Source: Symbiodinium natans (Eukaryota > Sar > Dinophyceae > Suessiales > Symbiodiniaceae). Taken from it: a DNA stretch of 64,000 bases. Positions 43,241 through 54,145 of this stretch are shown here, piece after piece (the stretch's first letter is position 1; the number at the start of each line of letters is the position of its first letter). The position numbers were made by a program, and so were the translations under genes. The notes beneath the pieces are model-generated. The model worked only from the letters and a program-made list of their open reading frames with translations. It searched no databases and was not told where the DNA came from. The stretch spans positions 101,548 through 165,547 of the forward strand of contig CAJNDS010001824.1 of assembly GCA_905221605.1 (NCBI GenBank). Reading direction: 5' to 3'.

Positions 43241-45229
43241 GTGGGATCTGCAGGCGAGGCTCTGCCAGAGAAGCTGAGCGAAGCAACTTTGTCTCGCTTC
43301 CCACGGGTGCAGGAAAAACTCTGCACCTGAGGAGGGGATACTCGTCGAGTAGAATCTTACTAGATCATTCTGATTATGCTAGTATTTTATATTACTTGTA
43401 ATATTATACGACTGTATTCCTAAACCATTCTGTTATTTTGTTTTTTAATGTTATTCTACTGAAATGTTATATTTTGTAAGAATATGTTCTTGTATTTTGT
43501 ATCATTACAACATGATGTCATTCTGAAATATCTTTGTACTATGATCCTGCACCACTGAATTCACTGAAGCCCTGCAAGCCTGGAGCCCCTATGCTCTCGT
43601 GCAAAAAAAGAGACTACGCCGCTGCGCCCTTGCGAATGTCGAGCGGCCGCTCCCCTTGGAGGTGGTGCGAGCCTGAGTTTAGGGTTTAGGGTTTCAGAAC
43701 TGAGAAGGGCATCCCCCACTATTTGGGGGGGGGGGGGGGGGGACGTCACCACGTGCAATATTCCACATTCAACCCCCCCCCTCCCTATGGCTTTGAAGCT
43801 TGCTGATCAGCATGCATGGGGCGGCCCCCCCTATCATACTGAGGGTAGAAGATACGCAGCATGGAGGGTTTTGAGGTGCAATGTTTTAGGTTCCAACGTC
43901 ATTTGTTGCCACGCTTCCCTTTGCCTCGGTTTCCTAGGCCGGCCCAACGTGCAATATTGCACTGGGGAACCCCCCCCCCCCCCACCCCTCGAGGACAAAA
44001 GTGGGGGATAGAAGGGCGTTCGACGAAACAGGGGGAAAGCCCAGTCGGGAAAAGAAAGGGCTCGGCCACAGCTTCAACCAGACCCCTGGAGACGAACTCC
44101 CGGCCGGCAGGCGTGACAGAAACCACCATGGCCCCTAAATCCTAAACCCTGAACCCTAAAACCTTAACCCTAGACCCTGCCAACATGGAAGAGGTCGGGA
44201 ATCGCAGGGGATGACGGGATGGGGAGCGGCGAAGAAAGGGAACTCGTGCACACATCCGCGATCGCTCAGGGATGCCTGTTGCGGGTTTAGGGTTTAGGTT
44301 TCAGGGTTCAGGGTTTAGGGTTTAGGGTTCAGGATTTAGGGTTTAGGGCTTAGGGTTCAGGAATTCCCCGGATAGGAGCATGCAGCCCGACAATTGGGCT
44401 GGTTTAGACTCTTGGCTTCAGAGAGGGGCTTCCCGAAACCTTAAAGACCAAACCCTGGACTCAAATACAAACCTATAAAAACGAAACTCTATTTGGTTCC
44501 TGTCACGAGGTCTGGGCTCTTCCCTGTAACTGCCCTGGCCCTTTCCTGCGAGACTTTCCTCTATTTCGTACGTTTCTTCCCTGTTTTGTGGTTTACTTCT
44601 GAAATCATATTAGATCGACAGGGTGACTATGGAGACTCCTTCGATTCAGAATGAAGAGCAGCAAAGCTGAGACAACTCGAAAGACCCAAAAATGAAACCA
44701 TCCCGACGAGCACCCCCGAAGACCTGTAAGCTTGAGGCATTGGAAACCCAACTCAGAGAAGGAGTGCAGAGCTTCTAGGTCAACCCCGGCCCCACGCCAG
44801 CTTCATGCAGCTTCATGCTGATCTGAGCACTTTCGGACAAATAAACACATGCCCGAAACATGGTCCGGCTCAGGGTTGGATGGGGGGCGCGTGGCTTTTG
44901 GAGTACCATGAACAAGCTTGCGAGCATCGAGGACTTTGCGCTTCCCTCATTGGCTCCTCGTTGTTGAACTTGATTTTGTGCGGTTGCCCATGATGTCGCG
45001 ACCGTTCTGCCCTATGAGGCCCCACAAGCTTGCTTGCACAGGCCACTCAGACTGCCATGCACAGGGCAGAAATGTTGGAATTGCCAGTCGCTGTCCAAAG
45101 CAAGCCAGGCGCCAGTGAACGCATAAGCACGCCCCAAGCCAGGTCCTCTCCTGACGAATCGGCGCATCTGCTTCGTCATGCCCTGCCTCAGCCTTGTAGG
45201 AGACTTCCTCCATTTGCCCTAAGATACGC
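43241..45229. other. No supported gene; AT-rich patch and scattered telomeric words
   Basis: 43340-43560 is AT-rich with short TTATATTTTG-like words. G run at 43724-43742 and C run near 43970-43984. TTTAGGG words at 43678-43695 and 44283-44350. Around 44500-45220 the sequence is unique and moderately GC-rich but its open frames show no recognisable domain. Confidence 0.5.
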
Positions 45230-46396
45230 CTACGCGTCTGTGCCTGGCCAAAAATATGCAACACCATTCAAGCATCGGTGGCGAAGGGCAGTGGTGCCCA
45301 GCAGACGTGGTGCTTCTGAGGCCGAGGCAGCCTGCTGCCAGAAGTGAATCTGACCGCCGTAGCTGGCCAGGACCATTTGATCTTGTGGGCCGAAGGCTGC
45401 GTGGATGAGCTCCCGGCAATGCCCAGCATCATGCCCAAGCACTGTGCACAAACAGACTCCACTAACATGCCAGATCTTGGCGGTCTCATCCTCAGAGGCA
45501 GTAATCACCAAGTGACCATCCCAGGAAAAGTCAGCATGTTGCACGAAGCTGGCGTGGCCGGCAAAGATCACCGAACACCGGCCGTCTTTCACATCCCACA
45601 ATCTCGCCGTGCGGTCCAGAGAAGCAGTCAAAATGGTGGATGCATCCTGAGAAAACTTGGCCGAAACTACGAAATGTTGATGCCCACAGAGCGAAAGCAG
45701 GCCGTTGCCTCCTTCGCTGCACCAAACTCGTGCAGTCTCATCATTGGAGCTAGTCGCAATCAGCCGTCCATCGCTAGAAATAGAGACAGAGTTGACCGAC
45801 TTCGTATGGCCAGAAAACGTCAAAAGACAAACCCCCGCCTCCCAACACCAGAGCTTCGCAGTTTCGTCCCAGGAGCCAGTCAGCAAACGCCCGCCATCGG
45901 GTGTGAAAGCCAATGCCGCGACAGCATCTTGGTGGCCTGTCAGTACCTGAATGCACGGCATATCCTGGCTGACCTCCCAGATGCGAGCCGTGTTGTCTTG
46001 CGAGCCGCTGGCTAGGAATCGTCCACCAGGAGCGAATGCAACGCACAGCACAGCGCGCGAGTGCGCCACGAAGGAGTGCAGGGCCAAGTGTGTTTCCGAA
46101 TCAACCAAGGCGATGTGCTTGTCGTCACAGGCTGCTGCCATCAGAGCTCGCTGGCACTGCAGTGCTTGAACCAAGCACGTACCATGCAAACCAGCCTGCT
46201 CCAAGGTGTGGCCCCCAACTGTCAGAAAGCTTCCCTCGTGCAGCAGCGTGATCTTGCCAAAGCCAATGGCGCTGCCGCTGTCTTGCAGAGCAGACTGCAC
46301 AGCATCTTGCAGCTGCTTGACCGTCATATCTGGAAACACAGTGCGCTCGCATATCAGCGTGCCTGTCACGGCATTCTCCACAACCACGGAGCTCAT
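45230..46396 (-). CDS. Ubiquitin-like/WD40-repeat protein, intronless
   Basis: Continuous 388-residue frame from ATG at 46396 (MSSVVVENAVTGTLICE) to TAG at 45230. Residues 1 to about 80 form a ubiquitin-like fold (VKQLQDAVQSAL, GKITLLHEG), a combination often seen in dinoflagellate WD40 proteins. Residues about 85-375 hold six to seven WD40 blades with GH...D..W.(V) spacing: LASGSQDNTARIWEV, LLTGSWDETAKLWCW, IATSSNDETARVWCS, ILTASLDRTARLWDV, VITASEDETAKIWHV and a last blade ending GGQIHFWQ. Unlike every other recognised gene here it has no intron over 1.1 kb. A family D introner lies just 20 bp upstream of the start codon, so an upstream exon or 5' UTR exon is likely. It probably acts as a scaffold; the substrate cannot be told. 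Confidence 0.92.
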   Translation of the reverse strand: MSSVVVENAVTGTLICERTVFPDMTVKQLQDAVQSALQDSGSAIGFGKITLLHEGSFLTVGGHTLEQAGLHGTCLVQALQCQRALMAAACDDKHIALVDSETHLALHSFVAHSRAVLCVAFAPGGRFLASGSQDNTARIWEVSQDMPCIQVLTGHQDAVAALAFTPDGGRLLTGSWDETAKLWCWEAGVCLLTFSGHTKSVNSVSISSDGRLIATSSNDETARVWCSEGGNGLLSLCGHQHFVVSAKFSQDASTILTASLDRTARLWDVKDGRCSVIFAGHASFVQHADFSWDGHLVITASEDETAKIWHVSGVCLCTVLGHDAGHCRELIHAAFGPQDQMVLASYGGQIHFWQQAASASEAPRLLGTTALRHRCLNGVAYFWPGTDA

Positions 46397-46415
46397 TGGC
46401 TCTCGCTTGGTGGGG

Positions 46416-46512
46416 TTTACGAAAATAAGGGACCCCTGACACAGACCCCAAAATAGTATGACCCCCTTATGGAAAAAGTACCTAAATAAGGTACCCCTAA
46501 GTTCAAACCCCC
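46416..46512. mobile_element. Introner-like family D, copy 2
   Basis: TTTACGAAAATAAGGGACCC start identical to the copy at 38799, a core with ACCCCAAAATAGTATGACCCCCTTATGG, and AAATAAGGTACCCCTAAGTT at the end. It lies immediately upstream of the WD40 start codon on the gene's 5' side. Confidence 0.7.
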
Positions 46513-46659
46513 TGGTGGGTCCGGCCACAACTTGGGGCCCATGGGCGCGCCTTTCATACCCCAAGCTGGCTTGGCTTTATGCCTCTATCCAACGCTGTGA
46601 CCGTGACCTCAACATGTTAAGATTGGGCCGGAAGCTGTCATGACTAAATGATTAGATAA

Positions 46660-47105
46660 GTAAGGGTTGATTTCCTCCTGTCTTGTCTTGGGCACCTGAA
46701 AAACTGCAAGATTCTGATGCTCAAGAGCCCAAGTACTTGATACTCCTTGTTGGGACCCCTGACTCGCCCCTTAAGGGCCGCAGCCTCTGCGTGACCTGTC
46801 GCCGGCCGGGAACCGCTGATGATTTGGGGTTTGACGACAACAGGGGACCCCCAACAAGTAGACCCCGAATAGTAGGACGAATAGTAGGATCCCCTTAATA
46901 ATACGAACTCCAACACGAGATTCCCCCATGTCTCGCCACGAGGCTCATCATCTGACAGCTGATCGTCATTGTCGCCGAAGTCACGGCGAACCAGCAATCC
47001 CAAGTCCTCGTGGACGGAGGAACTCTGGCGCAGCGCGCCGCAGACTGAACTTGTGACTTGGCTACCTGCGACACTCCACCTCTGACTCTGACCCCCGAGA
47101 ACCAC
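46660..47105 (-). CDS. Unrecognised coding fragments
   Basis: A minus-strand block at about 47060-46915 reads RQSSSVHEDLGLLVRRDFG then DNDDQLSDDEPRGETWGN, a composition typical of real protein, and ends at a family D element. A further block at about 46835-46740 reads IISGSRPATGHAEAAALK. They may be exons of one gene; neither start nor stop was resolved and no family is recognised. The region 47110-47520 upstream has open frames on both strands without clear signal. Confidence 0.35.
46836..46912. mobile_element. Introner-like family D, copy 3
   Basis: GGGGACCCCCAACAAGTAGACCCCGAATAGTAGG with a repeated GAATAGTAGGA core and GGATCCCCTTAAT at the end, related to the other family D elements. It interrupts a coding-like block on the minus strand between LSDDEPRGETWGN and IISGSRPATGHAE. 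Confidence 0.55.
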
Positions 47106-47733
47106 ACATCAGGTTCCAAAACCGACTTGCACACCTTAACACTTCCTGTCCCCGAGGGGGCAAGACTCCTTGAGAGGATCATCCTGCTGAGAAAGGTGCT
47201 CCAGAGTATGCTCCTGTTTGGAATCGGGCAAAAGCCACAACTTGACACGACCTTCAGGACCCGCGCTGCCGCATGCTGCCACTGTGCCCCCTCAATTCGT
47301 GTCTTCAGGTGCCTTGCCCAGGCCCAGTCTACGAGCATGACACTTGGTGGCGTTTTCTCTGGCGTTTTCTCTTTCAGTACTCCGATGACAATGGCCACTG
47401 TTTTTGTTGTAGAAGTCGCACACAGGATGCTGATTGCCTCTGAGATGTGGAGGCCTGTCCGATGCGTACACCCTGATCACCCTATACAGTCATACAGTAT
47501 CCCGGCAGCAAAACCCTTTTGAGCAACGGACTTTGGAGGCTGCCGGCAAACATGCAACTTCTTAGAAGTCACATCACGCAAAACATCACGCAAACTGTTC
47601 TATGCACCCATATCACCATGAGGAAGCACGCGTGAATTCAGGAAAGAAATCTGCAAGGCCGTGAGTATATCGACCCTAAACCCTAAACCCTACACCCTAA
47701 ACCCTAACCCTAAACCCTGAACCCCATAGTTTT

Positions 47734-47930
47734 CTACAGCCCCTCCTCGGCCTGTGGCGGCGGAGGCGGAGGTGGCGGCACGACTTCCTCAAACACCTCT
47801 GGCACGGCGTTCGGGAGGGCGCCCATGGCCTGTCCATGCGAGTCAGAAGCTGGCGGCACTGATGACACAACATTCGTCAAAACAAAGGCATACTCAAGAA
47901 GCTCAGCAATGTAGCACGCAAATCCATCCA
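47734..47930 (-). CDS. Unrecognised C-terminal exon, Pro/acidic tail
   Basis: The minus strand reads YIAELLEYAFVLTNVVSSV, then PNAVPEVFEEV, then a run of eight Pro, QAEEGL and a stop at 47734. The first part looks like an amphipathic helix. In the gene's sense the sequence just upstream is GGGTTTAGGGTTGGGGG, so a TTTAG acceptor from a telomeric repeat would open this exon. Upstream exons were not found. Confidence 0.4.
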
Positions 47931-48008
47931 AAACCCCCAACCCTAAACCCTGAACCTAAACCCTAAACGATAAACCCTCTCTCTCTCTCTCTCTCGCAGA
48001 CTCGGGAA

Positions 48009-48260
48009 AAACCCTTTAAACCCTTTAAACCCTTTAAACCCTTTAAACCCTTTAAACCCTGAAAACCCTGAAAACCCTTAAAACATCTTAAAACCTTTAA
48101 AACCCTTAAAACCCTTAAAACCCTTAAAACCCTTAAAACCCTCCCCCCTCCCCCCCCCCAACCCCCCCACTCCCCCCCCCACCCCCCACCCCCCCCCCCC
48201 CCCCCCCCCCCCCCCTCCCCGCCCCCCTCCCCGCCCCCCTCCGCCCCCTCCCCCCCCTGC
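48009..48260 (-). repeat. CCCTTTAAA and CCCTTAAAA variant arrays, C-rich block
   Basis: CCCTTTAAA about five times (48011-48060), CCCTTAAAA about six times (48072-48142), then a C-rich block with single interruptions to about 48258. A (CT)n run precedes at 47978-47996. These are three neighbouring but different amplified variants of the telomere unit. Confidence 0.93.
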
Positions 48261-48369
48261 CCGCACGCGCCTCTGAAGATGGCGGCCGCTCGGATGGCGG
48301 CTGCTGGAGCGATGCCCCAAGACTGCCTGCGTGACTTCCTCAGGACGGCGGTCAGTCATCTTGTTGCAC

Positions 48370-48634
48370 CAGCTTTTAGGGTTTAGGGTTTAGGGTGCCT
48401 GAAGCTGTCCTCCATCTGAATCTACAACCTCGCTCATCGGATGTCGACTTTCGTGAGCATCAGCTGCACCCAAACCCTAAACCCTAAACCCTAAACCCTC
48501 AACCCTCAACCCTAAACCCTAAGCTGCACCTGCTCGAGAGGAGCACGAGGGTTCTGGAGGCAGCTGCTGAAGCGAGGCGCCACACATGGTGCCTTCATTG
48601 CTGGATATGGGGGGGTTGTTTAGGGTTTAGGGTC
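48370..48634 (-). other. Short telomeric groups, no gene
   Basis: TTTAGGG at 48376-48394 and CCCTAAA/CCCTCAA at 48473-48522, orientations opposed; the sequence between is non-repetitive and unassigned. Confidence 0.6.
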
Positions 48635-48707
48635 CAATATAGATCCCCAAATACTCGGATCCCATATAAAAAGGATCCCAACGAGGTATCCCTAATTTCG
48701 GAAACCC
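48635..48707. mobile_element. Introner-like family D, copy 4
   Basis: ATAGATCCCCAAATACTCGGATCCC core and GTATCCCTAATTTCGGAAACCC end; the end matches the copy at 38799-38880. The flanking sequence is not recognisably coding. Confidence 0.55.
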
Positions 48708-48887
48708 TCAATATTGCTGGACAGATCTGCCCATTGTTATGTGTTGGAGCTCAATTCTCTCCAAACGCTGCGCCGCTGGCGTACCTCCTCTTGTCGATTG
48801 AGAAGATGATGGCCTGGATACTCGCCTTTGCACAAAGGCTTTGCCGCATTTCTGCTTTCAGGAGGCGTGAAAGACGCAACGGTTATT

Positions 48888-49050
48888 TATAAATATAAAT
48901 ATATATATATATATATGTATGTATATATATATTTATATTTATCTATCCATTTATTCATTGATTCATTTATTTATAATATGTATATATATATATATAATAG
49001 CCCCCTTAAACTATTTTCGTATTGTGTATATATATATATATAATAATTCA
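48888..49050. repeat. AT microsatellite
   Basis: TATAAA/(TA)n and TTTAT runs at 48888-48985 and (TA)n at 49025-49043; Tyr/Ile-rich open frames here are artefacts. Confidence 0.92.
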
Positions 49051-51200
49051 AAAATCTCTAAGGGGGCCCCAATGAAGGAAGCTCAGTGGCTTGATCTGCC
49101 CAGGCGTGTCTGGCCGCGACCCCGGCGACGCGCCCAGCTTCGTCACCGAATTGGATCTGGGCGGCGCCTGCACGCTTCAAGGGGTGGTAGGGTTTAGGGT
49201 TGAGGGTTAAGGGTTTGGGGTTTGGGGTTTAGGGTTTTGGGCTCTGAAGCGCTCAGCATCCCCATATCGGAGACACTTGGGCCCTGACCTTAAGGCCCAA
49301 GTATACACTCAGGTATCCTCTACAAAAAGATGGACCCGAGTTGCTTCGTTCGGGTTTGAGGTGTTTTTTTAATCACCGCATTGCAAAGCGATTGGGCCTG
49401 CTTAAAAGACTACAGCTCGTTTCAAGATGCCCTTTAACTTTTAACTGTAATGAAAACACGTTCGCCCCCGAAACCCGAAACCCTAAACCCTGGAGGTCCT
49501 GGCCTGCTTGTGGATCGGCAGGAAGGATGCCGCCATGGTGCGACAGTGCGGCAAAAGCTGGGACCCGTTCTGAAACTTTCACTTGAGGGGTTGGGGGGAT
49601 GCGAAAACTTAGGTCGGCAGATGTAGGTGCGCCAGGTTGCGCACCCGCAGAAGTGCGAAATATGTCGGCGTGAGTGTGTGCGCGTGTGCACGTGTATATA
49701 TAGGATCAAGCGTGGACTGCAGAAATGACTGTCGTGATGTGCCGCCTCGGATGGAAACTCTCATGTAGCAGCCACTGTGCGCACTAATCCTAAGCACAGC
49801 TGCATGCTCCACCACGGGTTTGAGCCAACAATATGCGATAATAATATGTGCCCCAGATGCTCGGAGCCCCATAAACCCTGAACCCTCTTCGTGGACCATC
49901 TCATCCTGGACAGCTGGACAGCCTAAGTAGAACTGTAGCCGAAAAGATCATGGCGAGACCTGCTAAATCAATGAAAAATCACGCGAAATGCCGCTCGTAA
50001 TTTCATATTTCAGCAGGCTTTTTTGTGCACTCACTCCTTTACTTCGCTGTTGTTTGTTTTATTTATATTTGTCTTAGAAGTAGATAGATCTATATTTATT
50101 TATTTATATAAATATAAGTGAATAAATAAATAAATATATATATGTATATGCTCATATAATATATAATATAGTGTGTTTCGTGTAGTTCCCGCACGAAGAA
50201 GAAGATCATACGAAAAAAAGTGCGGGTATTTCACTCGCAAGATGATATAATTCACGTGTCCTTGCGTCCTTGTAATTCCGAAAACTCGAATGGCTTGGCT
50301 GTAATCTTATTCGCTAAAGCCGCTAAGGCAGCTATGAACCCCCCTCATTGCTTTCACTTCGCCGATAGAATCTAATTCACCAACGAATGAGCGCATGAAA
50401 ACCCAGACTTGTGATGTGCCAGACGAAGTGAGTTCTAAATGCCCTTAGAAATGATTGCAAAACCTGATGGGTATTTCCTAAATAGGGGTACCCCTTTTAT
50501 CGCCCCAAAGAGAGTAGAATCTCCGTAAAGGGACCCCCCGAATGGTTTTTTTTTCCCCCCCCCGGAAGCCCTGTTACTGAAATAGAGAAGGAACCTTGAG
50601 GGTGCACTGGATTACTATCCACAATAGCACTTCATTCACCTATTTTTCTTGGGTTTCACACTCTCTTCGTTTTTGTTTTTTTCACTTTTTGTTAGTGTAT
50701 TACTGTATTATCTGGTGAGCGCATTGAACGCATGAGTAGTGCTCCCTTCACATTTTATGATTTTGGGTCTAGGAAGTCGAATTATTTCCAGCTGGGAGAA
50801 GCAGTATAAGCCAAACCCCAAATCCGAAATCTCAAACCCTAAGTCCTTTTTTGCATCCGGGCTCTATCCCAAAACCCCAAAATCCTCAACCCTAAGCCCC
50901 AAATCCTAAACCCCAAACCCTAAGCCCCAGACCAAAATCCTATACCCTCTGTCTCTCTCAGGCATTCGAAACGCTATACCCTTTTACAGCAGGCCTCGGT
51001 TCACAGCAGCCCACGATATACCTAAAACCCCAAATCCGAAGCCCGAAAACCTCAAAATCCTAAACCCAAGCCCTAAACCCTAAACCCTAAACCCTAAGCC
51101 CTAAACCCTAAACCCTAAACCCTAAAACCCTAAACCGGCCCTCTCCAAACCCTTCTCCTGTCTTGCCCGCTTTCCCCAAGCTGGCGATCCTGCGGCTTCG
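49051..51200. other. No supported gene
   Basis: Telomeric words at 49186-49235 and 49478-49492, an AT-rich patch at 50060-50170, a probable family D element at 50471-50545 (TAAATAGGGGTACCCC, GCCCCAAAGAGAGTAGAATC) and CCCAAATCC/CCCTAAACC variants at 50810-51130. Around 49330-49920 the sequence is unique but open frames conflict. Confidence 0.5.
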
Positions 51201-51214
51201 AAGGTTGGAGTAGG

Positions 51215-51365
51215 GCCCTGGAAGTTTAGGGTTTAGGGGTAGGGTTTAGGGTTTAGGGTTTGGGGTTTAGGGTTTAGGGTTTAGGGTTTCGTCTCCAAGG
51301 GTTTTTTTGCCACCCGACTAGCCACGGCAATGTGTACCCCTTTAGGGTTTAGGGTTTAGGGTTTC
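51215..51365 (+). repeat. TTTAGGG groups
   Basis: Arrays at 51222-51290 and 51342-51365, in the opposite orientation to the CCCTAAA groups at 51068-51130. Confidence 0.9.
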
Positions 51366-51639
51366 GACTCTCGCAGGTTTAGGGTTGAGGGGGTGCCCCG
51401 CAACCCGCACCGTGCGACGTCAAGGACCACCCTGCTGCACCCCCCCGAAACATTGTCTGGGACCCTCTGGGACTTTCCTGGGACCCCCTTCAACCTCTTC
51501 ACCCTTTCAACTGCCTAACATCCCCCCAACCTTCCCCAAAGCCCCCCAACACCACCCCCCCCCCCCGCTGCAAAGGTTCCGGACGCTGAAGGGGAGGCTT
51601 CAACCCTAAACATCACCCACACTCCACACTATCAAATTT

Positions 51640-51860
51640 AACCCCTTGCAACCATTTCGTGGGGGGACCCTCCAGCAACCAGACCCATCTGCAACCATCC
51701 CAGGGGTTTTCCGTTGAGAAGGGTCCGCCCTCCCATTTCGGGGAGGACCGCCGCCTCCCACCGGACAGACAGGGTCCGACACGTCTGCCATCATTTCCGG
51801 GTTTTCCCATTAAGAGAGGGTCAGACCCGTCTTTTCCGGGTTTTCCTATTGAGGCTTACA
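51640..51860. repeat. Loose 'tttccgggttttcc' repeats
   Basis: Words tttccgttgagaagggtccg, atttccgggttttcccattaagag and ttttccgggttttcctattgagg recur, with gcaacca motifs between. Probably a decayed tandem repeat; minus-strand open frames over it repeat PPRNG. Confidence 0.55.
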
Positions 51861-52395
51861 CCCTAAACCCTAAACCCTTTGATGCTATGTCGTGCTGCTT
51901 CATGGGCTGTCTGTGGCTGTCCGGAGTGTCGAGGCACCATCATCTCGCCCGCTCATCTAGCTGCCTTTCTGGCGGTGGTGCTGGTATGTGCTGTGAACCG
52001 CCAAGCTCTCGAACGTCGATTGATTGACTCTAGCAAACAGTTTCTTTTGTCGAGAGCTTGTGTATCTCACGATGATGGTGTCGAGGCCCCGCCGGGTCAG
52101 ACAATCATGATTGCACGAGGGCCTCGGCGGGGCTGACCCCTCCCAAATCATTTCCAGGGTGCCTGGAGAAGGCTGCTTCACCTCGTGAAGCGCCCAAAAT
52201 GTGCAACCCATTCCCCCTCACTGTGGCCGAAAGCACACACTTGAACGACGATTAGAAACATTCATAAGAATATTAACAATAGTACTTATTCTCACAAGCA
52301 GAGAAGAGGGTTTAGGGTTTCGGCTCGGACTAGAACTTTGCGAATGGTCTCGAATGCATTTTTTTCGAGACTCTGCCCCAAGGTAGCCATCCCCC

Positions 52396-52565
52396 TTGCA
52401 ATCATTTTGGCTGATGTTTACGTTGGCGGACTCCAAGGTCAAGACCGCCCTTACAATCATTTTTTCACTGATTTGTACGTCCAAGGTCAAGACCCTGCAA
52501 TTTTTGTTTGCTGATTTTTACGTTGCACGTAATATCCAAGTCCAGACCCCCCGCAATCATTTTCG
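52396..52565 (+). repeat. About 55-bp degenerate tandem repeat
   Basis: Three units share tgat.tttacgttg/gtacgtcc, ccaaggtcaagaccc and caatcatttt in the same order. The CATTTTGGCT at about 52403-52414 belongs to this repeat. Confidence 0.75.
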
Positions 52566-53115
52566 AGGGTCGGAAATGATTTCAGCAATCTGTGATCGTT
52601 TTAGCCTCCTCCCCCGCTGCAATCATGTAGGGGTGATCCCTAAACCCTACACCCTGTTCTCCTGCAAAGTCTGCGGCTGGAGCCGGAGGCTCTTAAATTT
52701 TGTGGCCCCTTTTACCCTTGACATAAGGATCCCAAGTGTGGGTGACTGGTATAGTGTGTAAGAAGGGATATATATATATATATAACTCTCAAACTCAACC
52801 CTCCAATTGTTGGAGGGTTGAGGCCTGCAATGTGGCCGGCCGACTGCATGTCGAAGGGAGGGTTGGGTGGCAGACCGTTAGCCGTAACGCCCATACAGTA
52901 ACAGAAACCTCGATTGGTGGTTTTTAAACGGTTTGCACATGTAGTAGTGGGGGGTTGGTGTCACGGGGTAATTAGGCAGGCGCTGGGCACAGCACGGCGT
53001 ACGAGTAGGTGGCATCTAGAGAGAGCAGTCAGTCCTCCGCCGCTGGTCAGGTCGGAGTATGCATACGGCTCATCGTCAAAGGCACCTGCTGGGAATCAGT
53101 CCGCTCAAGTAGATG

Positions 53116-53400
53116 TCATGAAGCATGTTTGAAGACGTGCCGAGCATGCTTTGCGACGAGTCGACAGTTTTTAACGTCTGCTGCGGAGCTGAACAGGCCT
53201 TGCGAAGTCTTCGAGGGGTTGTAGCTGGTGTCGTAGCCAAGTTTGCCCCCATAACCTCCTGGTTTGGAAGCGCTTCGTCCATGACGCCTGGGGCTCCCCG
53301 AAGCTCCGCGCCAGTGTGCGCTGGTGGCCGCCAGTTGGCGCCTGGGACTTCCCTTGCGGAAATGTGAGGAGACTCCACGCCGGGCCGGGCTCACGTCCAC
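53116..53400 (-). CDS. Hypothetical basic Ser/Gly-rich C-terminal exon
   Basis: Minus-strand frame of about 94 residues ending at 53116. It contains RGVSSHFRKGSPRRQLAAT, GASGSPRRHGRSASKPGGY and FSSAADVKNCRLVAKHARH. The basic, Ser-rich composition and SPRR repeats are plausible for a disordered nuclear or cytoskeletal protein tail, but the plus strand is also open here. It directly follows a (TTTAGGG)n array upstream at 53419. No family is recognised. Confidence 0.3.
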   Translation of the reverse strand: MDVSPARRGVSSHFRKGSPRRQLAATSAHWRGASGSPRRHGRSASKPGGYGGKLGYDTSYNPSKTSQGLFSSAADVKNCRLVAKHARHVFKHAS

Positions 53401-53418
53401 CTGCTCACAGCGCCATGA

Positions 53419-53479
53419 CAGGGTTTAGGGTTTAGGGTTTAGGGTTTAGGGTTTAGGGTTTAGGGTTTAGGGTTTAGGG
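53419..53479 (+). repeat. Interstitial telomeric array (TTTAGGG)n
   Basis: Eight to nine perfect units. CCCTAAA/CCCTAAAA units of the opposite orientation follow at 53573-53662. Confidence 0.95.
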
Positions 53480-53639
53480 CAGCCCTGGGCCTGCTGCTTC
53501 TCAATCTCCTGCCTCATCGTCGCGACCGCCTTCGGCAGTGCCAGCGCGCATGCACATAAAGGCACCCTAGACCCCTAAACCCTAAACCCTAAAACCCTAA
53601 AACCCTAAACCCTAAACCCTAAAACCCTAAACCCTAAAC

Positions 53640-53946
53640 CCTAGAACCCTAAAACCCTAAAGGTGCAGGCAAAGCGAAGCAGAGGCAGGCGCCGCTTTTG
53701 TTTTCCTGAGCGCCTCTTGAGTGTCCCTTCTCCAGCTGGAAAATGCTATGCGAAGCTATTCTCAAACCATGCCAGCGCCATCAGGCCTTGCTCCGCAAAC
53801 CTCCCCTGCTACACGCACTTGCGTGCAAGCAGGGGAAGATCCCCTCCCATCCCAGAGGAGGGCCGCAGAAGAATCAACACTTGCTAGTCCTAAGACGCTG
53901 TGTCCTGCACCTAGTGGCCTAGGTGACCTAGGTGGAGTGTAAGGTT
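53640..53946. other. Coding status unclear
   Basis: A plus-strand frame (starting VSLLQLENAMRSYSQTMP, ending at 53942) and overlapping frames on both strands are open. The plus frame has protein-like composition but no recognised motif, and it would be convergent with the LON gene. I do not call a gene. Confidence 0.35.
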
Positions 53947-54090
53947 TCAAGAAGCACCCAAAGAGCCCAATACCCCTTGAATAAGGCGTATATATATATA
54001 TATTATATACACACCTTCAACCATGTTAAGGATCCTTAAAAAAATGAGCTTATTGCTGAATTAAGGGGGTAACTGGGCTCTCCGGGCCGG
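53947..54090 (+). mobile_element. Introner-like family F, copy 1
   Basis: AGCACCCAAAGAGCCCAATACCCC at the left (19-base core CACCCAAAGAGCCCAA) and GGGGGTAACTGGGCTCT at the right are inverted. It contains CATGTTAAGGATCCTTAA. The intron element at 55076-55188 carries the same words in the opposite orientation. A (TA)n run (53988-54005) expands this copy. Located just downstream of the LON gene stop. Confidence 0.7.
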
Positions 54091-54145
54091 TGTACTTGTC
54101 ATGACTTGATCCCGATGACGCTGGATATTCTGGCTCATCGGTCTC

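Noticed and set aside
52403-52414. CATTTTGGCT as a spliced-leader relic
   Set aside because: It lies within a degenerate tandem repeat whose other units vary at these bases, and there is no start codon of a recognised gene downstream.
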